Origin: Azospirillum sp. TSA2s
GTDB taxonomy: Bacteria > Pseudomonadota > Alphaproteobacteria > Azospirillales > Azospirillaceae
Assembly: GCF_004923315.1 (NCBI RefSeq)
Contig: NZ_CP039651.1
Span: forward strand, 62,001 to 126,000
Direction of reading: 5' to 3'
Length of the DNA: 64,000 bases
Position numbers and translations under genes: made by a program. The notes beneath the pieces are model-generated. The model had not been told where the DNA came from. It saw nothing but the letters and a program-made list of their open reading frames with translations, and ran no database searches. Shown piece by piece: positions 26,436 to 34,735 of this stretch; position 1 is the first letter of the stretch; each line of letters opens with the position of its first letter.

Positions 26436-27462
26436 ATGAGAAGAGTCACCGCGGCCCTGCTGCTCTCAATCATCGCCGTGCCGCTCGCCTCCTGGGCGCA
26501 GAGTGGCCCATCGCTTGAGCTTCGGGTGAAGAATGCCGGGGAGGCGACGGGGCCGGAAGGAGCGACATATCCGAGCGTTGTCAGCCCCGGCGCGCCACGG
26601 CCGGACGCGGTGGTGAGCGGCAGCGCTGTCACCATCACGGACTTTCGTGATCTGGTGCTCTCGGTCAATGGCGCGCCGGCGGCGGCGACCAGCGTCACGC
26701 TGCAGAACGGTGGGCGCAGCGCCGGGCGGGCCGAGGCGCTGGGCCTCTATATGGACAAGCCTCTCGCCGCCACGATCAGCGCCGGGGCGGAGCACTTCAC
26801 GATCACCGGCGACAATTGCTCCGGCGCCCTGCTCGGCCCGCCGGGGGAAACGGGAAGCACCTGCCAGGTGACTGTGCAGCCGCGGGCCAGTTGGTTTGGA
26901 CCGTTGTCGGGGACGCTGCGTCTGGGTACTGGCGGCTACACGATGGACGTGCCGCTGTCGGGCACGGCGCGGCATTTCGATCTGCCCAACCTGACGATCA
27001 CGGCTGTCGCCGGCACGCCCACCTCGCTGAACGTTGCCGGCCAGACCCAAGGCGAATGGCGCGTGTCCGCCCCAGCCACGTTCCGGATCACCAACACATC
27101 CACCGAGGAGGCCACGGACATGCTCGTGGCTTTGCTCGGCGGAAACAATCCGGGCAGCTTCGAATTCGTGAGCAACGCGTGCTCGGGACAGTCTCTTGGG
27201 GCAGGCGCGTCCTGCGATATCACGGTCCGAGCACGCGCCGATCGCAATGGCAGCTACGCCGGCACGCTCCTTCTCGCGAACCACAACCAGCCCAGTGTTG
27301 CGCTCGCAGGCACAGCTACAGGCTTCTTGCCGGTGGCGTGGAAGACCGCTGCATGGGGGGCCTGTGAAAATGCCTGCGGCGCGTCCAGCCGGTCGCGGTC
27401 GGTATGGTGTGAGCGCTCTGATGGAGTGACCGTTGCCGACAGCTTCTGCGGGGCCGGGAAGC
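26436..27462 (+). repeat. direct repeat copy 1 (1.03 kb)
   Basis: Nearly identical to 28175-29201, offset 1,739 bp. By eye I find fewer than ten differences, several of them silent. The upstream 120 bases, including the transfer box, are clearly less alike. Confidence 0.9.
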
Positions 27463-27962
27463 CGCAGGCGGTTGAGGCATGCACCAGCTACGCCACCTGC
27501 ACCTACGCTTGGCAGGTAGGCGACTGGGGAGGTTGCTCCGCGTCGTGCGGTGGCGGATGGCGCAGCCGGTCGGTCTGGTGTCGCCGATCAAACGGCGAGC
27601 AAGTGGATGGGAGCTATTGTGGGTCCGCACCGGCGTCGAGCGAGCAGTGTAATACGCAAGCCTGCCCAAGGATCGCGATGCAATTCCCCTCGTCCGTTCC
27701 GGCGCCGGAAGGATGCGGGCAGTACCGCATCGAATTTATCAACGCCACTCCGTACGCTGGCCGACAGACGTTTGAGGGGAACTGTGCCATTGCCGGGGAT
27801 CACGATTGGCCCGGCGGCTACGCCTTCGGAAACTATGACCGCTGGGTCTGCGATGATGGCAACAACATGCGCCGCGGTTGTGTCGGTCGCTATTGCTCCT
27901 GGGCACGTGGGCCGAACGGTGAAGACATTCAATCCTGTGCAACCGTTGACTTCCGCTACTAA
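26436..27962 (+). CDS. secreted adhesin-like protein with two thrombospondin type-1 modules
   Basis: A 508-residue protein with a signal peptide (cleavage after SWAQ, residue about 22). Residues 35-290 form two or three beta-sandwich units of the choice-of-anchor/Ig kind (GNNPGSFEFVSNACSG, GASCDITVRA). Two TSP1-type modules follow: WKTAAWGACENACGASSRSRSVWC and WQVGDWGGCSASCGGGWRSRSVWC, each with the WxxWxxC and RSVxC marks and six cysteines. A C-terminal Cys-containing domain ends in QSCATVDFRY. TSP1 modules bind glycans and proteins at cell surfaces, so a surface adhesin aiding mating-pair formation is my inference. It lies between traA and dsbC with its own transfer box. Confidence 0.8.
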   Translation: MRRVTAALLLSIIAVPLASWAQSGPSLELRVKNAGEATGPEGATYPSVVSPGAPRPDAVVSGSAVTITDFRDLVLSVNGAPAAATSVTLQNGGRSAGRAEALGLYMDKPLAATISAGAEHFTITGDNCSGALLGPPGETGSTCQVTVQPRASWFGPLSGTLRLGTGGYTMDVPLSGTARHFDLPNLTITAVAGTPTSLNVAGQTQGEWRVSAPATFRITNTSTEEATDMLVALLGGNNPGSFEFVSNACSGQSLGAGASCDITVRARADRNGSYAGTLLLANHNQPSVALAGTATGFLPVAWKTAAWGACENACGASSRSRSVWCERSDGVTVADSFCGAGKPQAVEACTSYATCTYAWQVGDWGGCSASCGGGWRSRSVWCRRSNGEQVDGSYCGSAPASSEQCNTQACPRIAMQFPSSVPAPEGCGQYRIEFINATPYAGRQTFEGNCAIAGDHDWPGGYAFGNYDRWVCDDGNNMRRGCVGRYCSWARGPNGEDIQSCATVDFRY

Positions 27963-28056
27963 GGGGAGCTGGGCGGGGTCCTGGTGACAGTGCCCACCGC
28001 AGGCCTGTCTTCCAGGGTCCTTGACCTGCGCTTACGCTAAGAGCGGCGACCCTGCC

Positions 28057-28117
28057 AAAAGACGACGGTTTTAGGTGCCTTTCAGCGGCGCGAAGATTGG
28101 CTGCGTTGTGGAACTCT
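28057..28117 (+). promoter_or_regulatory. transfer box upstream of the second TSP1 protein
   Basis: Degenerate inverted repeat 28057-28083 (first arm changed to AAAAGACGA), GGCGCGAAG at 28087-28095, AACTCT near 28112. Confidence 0.6.
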
Positions 28118-28174
28118 CCAGACTGCGCGTAACCGGCTCCGGCTGGCGAGTTCGCGCCGTGCTGGAGAGGGTCT

Positions 28175-29201
28175 ATGAGAAGAGTCACCGCGGCCCTGCT
28201 GCTCTCGATCATCGCCGTGCCGCTCGCCTCCTGGGCGCAGAGTGGCCCATCGCTTGAGCTTCGGGTGAAGAATGCCGGGGAGGCGACGGGGCCGGAAGGA
28301 GCGACATATCCGAGCGTTGTCAGCCCCGGCGCGCCACGGCCGGACGCGGTGGTGAGCGGCAGCGCTGTCACCATCACGGACTTTCGTGATCTGGTGCTCT
28401 CGGTCAATGGCGCGCCGGCGGCGGCGACCAGCGTCACGCTGCAGAACGGTGGGCGCAGCGCCGGGCGGGCCGAGGCGCTGGGCCTCTATATGGACAAGCC
28501 TCTCGCCGCCACGATCAGCGCCGGGGCGGAGCACTTCACGATCACCGGCGACAATTGCTCCGGCGCCCTGCTCGGCCCGCCGGGGGAAACGGGAAGCACC
28601 TGCCAGGTGACTGTGCAGCCGCGGGCCAGTTGGTTTGGACCGTTGTCGGGGACGCTGCGTCTGGGTACTGGCGGCTACACGATGGACGTGCCGCTGTCGG
28701 GCACGGCGCGGCATTTCGATCTGCCCAACCTGACGATCACGGCTGTCGCCGGCACGCCCACCTCGCTGAACGTTGCCGGCCAGACCCAAGGCGAATGGCG
28801 CGTGTCCGCCCCAGCCACGTTCCGGATCACCAATACATCCACCGAGGAGGCCACGGACATGCTCGTGGCTTTGCTCGGCGGAAACAATCCGGGCAGCTTC
28901 GAATTCGTGAGCAACGCGTGCTCGGGACAGTCTCTTGGGGCAGGCGCGTCCTGCGATATCACGGTCCGAGCACGCGCCGATCGCAATGGCAGCTACGCCG
29001 GCACGCTCCTTCTCGCGAACCACAACCAGCCCAGTGTTGCGCTCGCAGGCACAGCTACAGGCTTCTTGCCGGTGGCGTGGAAGACTGCCGCATGGGGGGC
29101 CTGTGAAAACGCCTGTGGCGCGTCCAGCCGGTCGCGGTCGGTATGGTGTGAGCGCTCTGATGGAGTGACTGTTGCCGACAGCTTCTGCGGGGCCGGGAAG
29201 C
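28175..29201 (+). repeat. direct repeat copy 2 (1.03 kb)
   Basis: See copy 1 at 26436-27462. Homology ends within the first TSP1 module, after which the genes carry different module sets. Confidence 0.9.
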
Positions 29202-29779
29202 CGGAGACGGTGGAAGCATGCACCAGTTACGCCAATTGCACCTATTCCTGGCGTAGCAACGATTGGGGAGCGTGTGCAAATGCTTGCGGCGGTTCCAGCC
29301 AAAGCCGCTCGGTCTGGTGCGAACGCTCTGACGGTGCCTCGGTCGATGGTGGCAACTGCGGGGGTGGGCGGCCGAGCGATACTCAGGGGTGTACCAGCTA
29401 CTCAGGCTGTTCGTACTCCTGGGTAGCAGAGGGCTGGGGCGGGTGCTCTGCCTCATGCGGCGGCGGCAGCCAATCGCGGTCCGTCTGGTGCCGTCGCTCC
29501 GATGGCGCGTCGGTCGATGGCAGCAACTGCGGCTGGGGCGGCCGGCCAAACGACTCCCAGAGCTGCAACACTCAGAATTGCTGTGTTGGAAACATGGGTC
29601 AGAGCTGCTCACGATATTGGTGCCAACCCACTTACGCGGCTTCGTGCAGTGATTGGATTGCCACGCCGACTACGTGCGAGATGTACCGCGGCGGATGGAT
29701 AACCTCCTGCTCCGACGGAGATAAAATCTGCTGTGGATTCAACGATGGGCATGTCCAGTGCGATGGCAGCTGCCAATGA
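28175..29779 (+). CDS. second secreted protein, three thrombospondin type-1 modules
   Basis: A 534-residue paralogue of the preceding gene. Residues 1-340 are almost identical. It then carries three TSP1-type modules (WGACENACG, WGACANACG and WGGCSASCG, each followed by RSVWC) and a different short Cys-rich end (QSCSRYWCQPTYAASCSDW onward). The TGA at 29777 is followed in the same frame by 60 more codons ending in the same NCATVDFRY-type tail as copy 1. The present stop is therefore either a recent nonsense change or the frame is a leftover of an older tail. Confidence 0.8.
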   Translation: MRRVTAALLLSIIAVPLASWAQSGPSLELRVKNAGEATGPEGATYPSVVSPGAPRPDAVVSGSAVTITDFRDLVLSVNGAPAAATSVTLQNGGRSAGRAEALGLYMDKPLAATISAGAEHFTITGDNCSGALLGPPGETGSTCQVTVQPRASWFGPLSGTLRLGTGGYTMDVPLSGTARHFDLPNLTITAVAGTPTSLNVAGQTQGEWRVSAPATFRITNTSTEEATDMLVALLGGNNPGSFEFVSNACSGQSLGAGASCDITVRARADRNGSYAGTLLLANHNQPSVALAGTATGFLPVAWKTAAWGACENACGASSRSRSVWCERSDGVTVADSFCGAGKPETVEACTSYANCTYSWRSNDWGACANACGGSSQSRSVWCERSDGASVDGGNCGGGRPSDTQGCTSYSGCSYSWVAEGWGGCSASCGGGSQSRSVWCRRSDGASVDGSNCGWGGRPNDSQSCNTQNCCVGNMGQSCSRYWCQPTYAASCSDWIATPTTCEMYRGGWITSCSDGDKICCGFNDGHVQCDGSCQ

Positions 29780-29962
29780 CTGCTGCCGAGCGGAGAACTG
29801 GCGCACGCTCCTCTGGTGGCGCTGCGCCAGCATTTGCGGCGCCTTCATCCGGGTGGCAGCAACACCCTGCGCCGGGGTTTGGCCGGTCGCTATTGCTGTT
29901 GGGCTCGTAGACCGAATGCTGAGGAGATTCAAAACTGTGCAACCGTTGACTTCCGCTACTAA
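29780..29962 (+). pseudogene. leftover C-terminal tail, in frame with the second TSP1 gene
   Basis: 60 codons and TAA directly after the TGA at 29777. From GGSNTLRRGLAGRYCCWARRP onward the translation parallels the end of copy 1 (DGNNMRRGCVGRYCSWARGP), and both end in CATVDFRY. The last 30 bases and the following AAGGGGA are the same in both. Confidence 0.7.
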
Positions 29963-32900
29963 GGGGAACTGGACCCGGCGCTGGCGACGGTGCATAGCGC
30001 AGGGCCTTAATAACGGTGGTCCTAACTTTGGAAGCGGTAAGCGACTAAGAAGCGCCGTCCTTGCCGCAGTATGGGCGCTTGGAGTGGCTCTGCCGACTAC
30101 GAGTGGGGTTGCAATAGCGGAGAGCTATGGCGGCACAGCTCCTCACATCGATCATCGTGCAGGCGATGCGACGTCGTTCAGAGTGACCGGACCGGGGACC
30201 AATGTAACCGGCGACCCTGTGATCTTGACCCTCGCGAACCGCGCTGAGGGCTACAAGATCATCACCGATAATCCTCTCCCGTCATCCTGGGTGGGTGATT
30301 ACAAGCTATCTGCGACGACCAAAGATGGGAATGGGGCGTCGGCCACCCGGGAGTGGACGATCACATATGCGCCACCCACTGTTCCTGTCGTGACCGCCAC
30401 CGCCAATGAAATCTGGATCCCGGGGGTTCAGCACAGCTTTCGTAACGGCGCTCGCCTGAATCCGCTGACCACCGACGCCTGGAAACTCCCAAATGGGGTC
30501 ACGCTTGGCGGCACGCACGAGATGCGTGTTTCAATGCACAAGGATTCAAATGTCTCGGTAGTGATAGCCGGCGTGAGGGTCAATCCCGGCGATGTGGGTG
30601 TTCCGATCGGCTCTTACGATTTCACCACCGCGTCGGGAAAGCTCTCGCTGCCTATGATGGCTGCGGAGGACGGGCGGGAGGGGCAGGCGCGGCTCTGGAT
30701 TACCAGCGTCGCTCCGAACAGCCCTGGTGTTGATCTCCGGGTGAACACCTGGGTGCCGCACGTTGCCATGAAGGCTGAGTCTTGGTCCGTGCGCCAAGCA
30801 TTTGACATGGCGAAGCTCAAGGTCGAGGCGATCATTGGAAACCGATGCGAACTGACGTCAAGCCGTTCGACCGCACGATCCAGTGACGTGCTCACCGCTC
30901 CGAAGTGCCTCGTTGAGTGGGATCCACTGCCGACCGACCTCAAGCCCGTAACCGCAATGACACCCATGGCGGAGGGACGCATGTGGGTCCACGGAGCGTA
31001 CGACGTCGGCTACAAGATCAGCTTGGTCGATCCCAACGATGTGCAGGTGCGCGTAGCGTCCGGTACGGCGACACTCACAGTCACGCCCATCGGCAACCTT
31101 CTCGCCTACGAGCCGCAGCGTTCGTCAGATCGCGCCTACCGGCTGGTCCAGCCCCTGGAAGTGATGATGAAGCAGTCCGATGGCCCGGCCTGCGACACAT
31201 ATTGGAGCTATGAGGAGGCGGAGTATCGTTCCTCCGATGCGGTGGTGCGCTGCGCACTCACATGGACGGCGTTGCCCAACACGCTGTCCCAGGATCAGTA
31301 TTGGGTGCGCCCCTATCTGAAAGGTTCGCTCGAGCAGGCCGGCACTCAGGAAGTGCGATGGAAGGTCGACGTCGTCACCCCGCTCGGCTCTAAGATCCCG
31401 GCTGGAGAAGGAGCGTTTACGTACAACGTGATTGAGCCCCCGGTGCCGGCAATCACCGAGGACATGCTGACCGTTCTGAAAGACGGTCTCTACGCGGTCT
31501 CCCGTGACGGGGGCTATGCGGGCAACTCTGTGATCAAAGGCGCTAACGCAGTCTACCGTATCTCGGTCGAACGCGGAGGCGAGGTGATCGAGGATGGTGA
31601 GTTCGACGCCTCCCCCTGGGGAGAGACGAGGGAGATACAGCGGCGCCTGAACGCGGTAGAGGCGGAGCTATGGAGCCGCACGCCCTGGACCGTGAGGGCC
31701 CGCTACTCCCAAATGCCCAATAACAAGTCCGAGCGCACGTTCGAACTGCTCGCTGTTCCGAATGCCAACATCAAGCCCGTCGTTACAGTGCCGACAACGT
31801 TCATGTTGGACACTCAAGACCTGCCGGTCGCGGTCGGCATTCGGGACGTTTACAAACAGGAGGCCGGCTACAATGCCGCCACGATGGGAGAGTGGGAGGT
31901 CCGCCTCGTCAAGTACATCGATTATCGGACGACCGAGCCGCTGACCGAATTCGTCTCGGCCGACAACGGCGACGTTTCGTTCACGCTGCCGGAAGGCACC
32001 TTCGACACCGGCTACGTCCGCCTTACCGCGGAGGCGCGCGTCAAGTCGCCGGTTCCGGAATACTCGCGCACCGAATTTGCGATCCGGCCGCTGAATCTCA
32101 CCGTCGTCAAGGGCGGTGCGATCGGCGCCGGCCTAACGGCGCGTCGGATCACCGGTGAAGCGCCGCTCACCTCCATCTTTAGTCTCGCCCTCGATCACCG
32201 CCTGGACGCAACTGCGCTGGGCGCCGTGACGTGGCAGGTGAGTGCCGACGGCGGAGCGACGTGGAGCGTGGTCCCCCCGATGCGGAACAACAAGATGCGC
32301 CTGTCGTACACCTTCCCGAAAGGTGAGTACGATGTGCGTGCGGTCCTCCAGAACAAGTTCTCCGGCGCGGAACACACGACAGACCCGATCCATGTCATCG
32401 CTTATGACGTGCCGCAGGGTAAGTTGGATGGCCCAGAGCACGTTTTCCTCGGCGGCAACGGTCATTACAAGCTGCTGCTCACGCACAAGGGCGAGCCGGT
32501 GACTGACGAACAAGTCTCAGTCGAGTGGTCGCTGGATGCCGGGAAATCCTTCACCCCGGGCAAGCTCGAATTCAATGTGACCCGCGAGGCACCGGAGCGC
32601 ATGGTTCTGGTCGCCCGCGCCCGCATGCTGGATGCACCTCCCGACGACCCGTTTGCGTGGCGTGAACTGCGGCGGCGCGTCAACTTCGTGCCGGTTCGCC
32701 CGCCGATGATCCGCATCGTCGGACCAGCCCGTGTCGAGTACCCGCAGACCGGCACGTTCCGCGGCGTGATGGGCCTGCCCTACCGGAACATGGATGTGGA
32801 ACTGCGTGGGTGGTGGACGCTCCCCGACGGGACGCGTGTCGATGGTCCGATGCTGACCTGGGGGCCTACATCGGAGAATTTGGCGGCCGACACGGTGACC

Positions 32901-33803
32901 CTCACCTACCACGCTGAGATTGTGGGGTTCGACGGTACCTTGGGCAGCGAAGACAAGCGCGTGCGGGTTTGGGAATACGTCTGGCCGGAGTTCAGCCTGG
33001 AGCCGACCAGAAGCTCGCAGTATGCGCCGGCGGATGTGACGGTGCGCCTGCGCCAGATCGGGCGGCCCATGCAGCTCGACAACCCGACCTACAACTGGTC
33101 CCTGCCACCGGCCGCCACATTGCTCGAGGACGCCAACCAGACGATGCGCGTTGTCCGAACCGAGACGCCAGGGGCCTATCCGTTCTCCGCGTCCGTTTCC
33201 GACGCTCGCGGCCATTCGTCGACGGTGAACACGACGGTGAACATGCTTGCCGCACCGAACTACAACATGACGCTCGCCGTGTCCCCGTCCAACCCGTACT
33301 ACCGAGCCCCTCTGGATCTAACGGTCAAGCCTTCGATCACGGGGGGCCATCCAAGCGACCGCATCACATCACTCGCATACTATCTGAACGGAGCGCCGAC
33401 CGGGACCACAGGGTCCTATTCGAAGATGACCCTGGGCGAGGGCACACACACGGTGGAGGCGCGAGCGAAGACGCTGATGGGATGGAGCTTTGGGGCTTCG
33501 CAGACCGTCACCGTGGCGGCCAATACGCCCCCTCGCTGCACCGCCACCCTGCGGGAGTGGACGAGTGGCTGGATTTACTACGCCGATTGCCGCGACGACG
33601 ATGGGCGTGTTGTAGGCTACCGCTGGACGCTCGATGGCGAACCGGTTGCCTTCAACTCGAACCGGATCTCGGTATCGAAGCTGTCCCGCAGCGATACCCC
33701 GGTTGTAACGCTGCGGGGAGTTGATGACTCCGGTGCGGAGTCACCTGAGGTGACGGCTGGGACCGAGGCCGAACCGGCGGAGGTTCCCCCGGCAACACCA
33801 TAG
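29937..33803 (+). CDS. giant secreted protein, Ig-like/PKD-type repeats
   Basis: About 1,288 residues. The frame is open from 29733, but that part overlaps the TSP1 tail in another frame. GTG at 29937 is the most upstream sensible start (TTG 29946 possible), placing a signal-peptide-like segment (AVLAAVWALGVALPTTSGVAIA) near residue 40. The rest is beta-rich with few cysteines and looks like many Ig-like units. The last one contains CTATLREWTSGWIYYADCRDDDGRVV and GYRWTLDGEPV, which is PKD-like. Large Ig-like proteins encoded in IncHI1 and IncA/C transfer regions influence mating in some systems, so an extracellular mating-related role is likely. The family is not certain. Confidence 0.65.
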   Translation: MQPLTSATKGNWTRRWRRCIAQGLNNGGPNFGSGKRLRSAVLAAVWALGVALPTTSGVAIAESYGGTAPHIDHRAGDATSFRVTGPGTNVTGDPVILTLANRAEGYKIITDNPLPSSWVGDYKLSATTKDGNGASATREWTITYAPPTVPVVTATANEIWIPGVQHSFRNGARLNPLTTDAWKLPNGVTLGGTHEMRVSMHKDSNVSVVIAGVRVNPGDVGVPIGSYDFTTASGKLSLPMMAAEDGREGQARLWITSVAPNSPGVDLRVNTWVPHVAMKAESWSVRQAFDMAKLKVEAIIGNRCELTSSRSTARSSDVLTAPKCLVEWDPLPTDLKPVTAMTPMAEGRMWVHGAYDVGYKISLVDPNDVQVRVASGTATLTVTPIGNLLAYEPQRSSDRAYRLVQPLEVMMKQSDGPACDTYWSYEEAEYRSSDAVVRCALTWTALPNTLSQDQYWVRPYLKGSLEQAGTQEVRWKVDVVTPLGSKIPAGEGAFTYNVIEPPVPAITEDMLTVLKDGLYAVSRDGGYAGNSVIKGANAVYRISVERGGEVIEDGEFDASPWGETREIQRRLNAVEAELWSRTPWTVRARYSQMPNNKSERTFELLAVPNANIKPVVTVPTTFMLDTQDLPVAVGIRDVYKQEAGYNAATMGEWEVRLVKYIDYRTTEPLTEFVSADNGDVSFTLPEGTFDTGYVRLTAEARVKSPVPEYSRTEFAIRPLNLTVVKGGAIGAGLTARRITGEAPLTSIFSLALDHRLDATALGAVTWQVSADGGATWSVVPPMRNNKMRLSYTFPKGEYDVRAVLQNKFSGAEHTTDPIHVIAYDVPQGKLDGPEHVFLGGNGHYKLLLTHKGEPVTDEQVSVEWSLDAGKSFTPGKLEFNVTREAPERMVLVARARMLDAPPDDPFAWRELRRRVNFVPVRPPMIRIVGPARVEYPQTGTFRGVMGLPYRNMDVELRGWWTLPDGTRVDGPMLTWGPTSENLAADTVTLTYHAEIVGFDGTLGSEDKRVRVWEYVWPEFSLEPTRSSQYAPADVTVRLRQIGRPMQLDNPTYNWSLPPAATLLEDANQTMRVVRTETPGAYPFSASVSDARGHSSTVNTTVNMLAAPNYNMTLAVSPSNPYYRAPLDLTVKPSITGGHPSDRITSLAYYLNGAPTGTTGSYSKMTLGEGTHTVEARAKTLMGWSFGASQTVTVAANTPPRCTATLREWTSGWIYYADCRDDDGRVVGYRWTLDGEPVAFNSNRISVSKLSRSDTPVVTLRGVDDSGAESPEVTAGTEAEPAEVPPATP

Positions 33804-33835
33804 CGCCGCCCCCAAGCGGTAAGGATGTAAGGCAA

Positions 33836-33862
33836 AGGTCCGGCTTATGGCGCCGGACCTTG
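33836..33862 (+). terminator. hairpin after the Ig-like gene
   Basis: AAGGTCCGGC, loop TTATGGC, GCCGGACCTT: a 10-bp perfect stem followed by GTGG, no long T run. Confidence 0.6.
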
Positions 33863-33913
33863 TGGCCTCTCGCGCAATCATCTGCGCATGTTGTCAAGTC
33901 TGGTCACGCCTGA

Positions 33914-33974
33914 GAAAGACGCTGATTTCAGGCGTCTTTCGACGGCGCGAAGAAACCGCCGAAATGAGTAGCCT
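33914..33974 (+). promoter_or_regulatory. transfer box upstream of dsbC
   Basis: The best-preserved copy: GAAAGACGC at 33914, 9 bp, GCGTCTTTC ending 33940, GGCGCGAAG at 33944-33952, TAGCCT at 33969. The GTG of dsbC is at 34010. Confidence 0.8.
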
Positions 33975-34009
33975 CCGAGCCAGAATTTCTCTGCACTTGG
34001 AGGATTACC

Positions 34010-34735
34010 GTGCGCGTCGCACTCGGACTTTTGGTCGCTCTTCTGGCCCTGTCCTGCAGCTTGGGCCCGGCCTCGGCCGAGACCGAGGCGCAGATCAACC
34101 GCAACGCCTTGACGGCCGGGATCACGGCAATGGAAAAGCTCCCCTCCGGAGGCTTTACTGCCGTTGAAGGCGAAGGCTTTCCCGGGATGGCCTTTATCTC
34201 CGACAATGGCCGCTATGTGCTGCGCGGCGACCTTTACGACACTTGGACTGGAAAGCGGGTGAACAACCTGGCCGACCTCCGCGACAACGCGAGCCGCGTC
34301 CAGCTCTCCAAACTGGGTGTGACGCCGGCCGAGTTGGGCGCATTCCGCTACGGTACCGGCTCGAAGGAAGTGACGATCTTTGTCGACCCCAAGTGCCCCT
34401 ACTGCCACGGCATCTTGCAGCAAATGCCCGCGCTGGCAGGCAAGTACACATTCCAGGTCATCGTCGTTCCCGTCCTCGGCCAGGAAAGCGAGCGGCTGAC
34501 GCGGATGGTGTCCTGCGCGACCGATCCGGCCGCGGCGCTTGCAGCGCTCATGGCCGGGCCAATCCGCGACAGCCTGCCGCAGAACGAAAACTGCAACCTG
34601 CTGCCCATCCAGAAGCGACTGGTGACGGCGCAGCTTGTCGGTGTGAAGGGGGTTCCCTTCATGATCGCGCCGGACGGCCGCACCAAGGGTGGGCTTCCCC
34701 AGGACCTCGACAGCTGGCTGGAGGGCCGCATCTGA
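34010..34735 (+). CDS. dsbC: periplasmic thiol-disulfide isomerase, DsbC-like
   Basis: A 241-residue protein with a signal peptide (cleavage after ASA, residue about 23). The thioredoxin-fold active site is CPYC (residues 129-132) in FVDPKCPYCHG, with the cis-proline loop GVPF near residue 215. DsbC-like proteins in F-type transfer operons fold the Cys-rich TraU, TraN and related proteins; here the TSP1 proteins are further likely clients. The GTG start follows GGAGG. The stop overlaps the traC ATG by one base. Confidence 0.85.
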   Translation: MRVALGLLVALLALSCSLGPASAETEAQINRNALTAGITAMEKLPSGGFTAVEGEGFPGMAFISDNGRYVLRGDLYDTWTGKRVNNLADLRDNASRVQLSKLGVTPAELGAFRYGTGSKEVTIFVDPKCPYCHGILQQMPALAGKYTFQVIVVPVLGQESERLTRMVSCATDPAAALAALMAGPIRDSLPQNENCNLLPIQKRLVTAQLVGVKGVPFMIAPDGRTKGGLPQDLDSWLEGRI

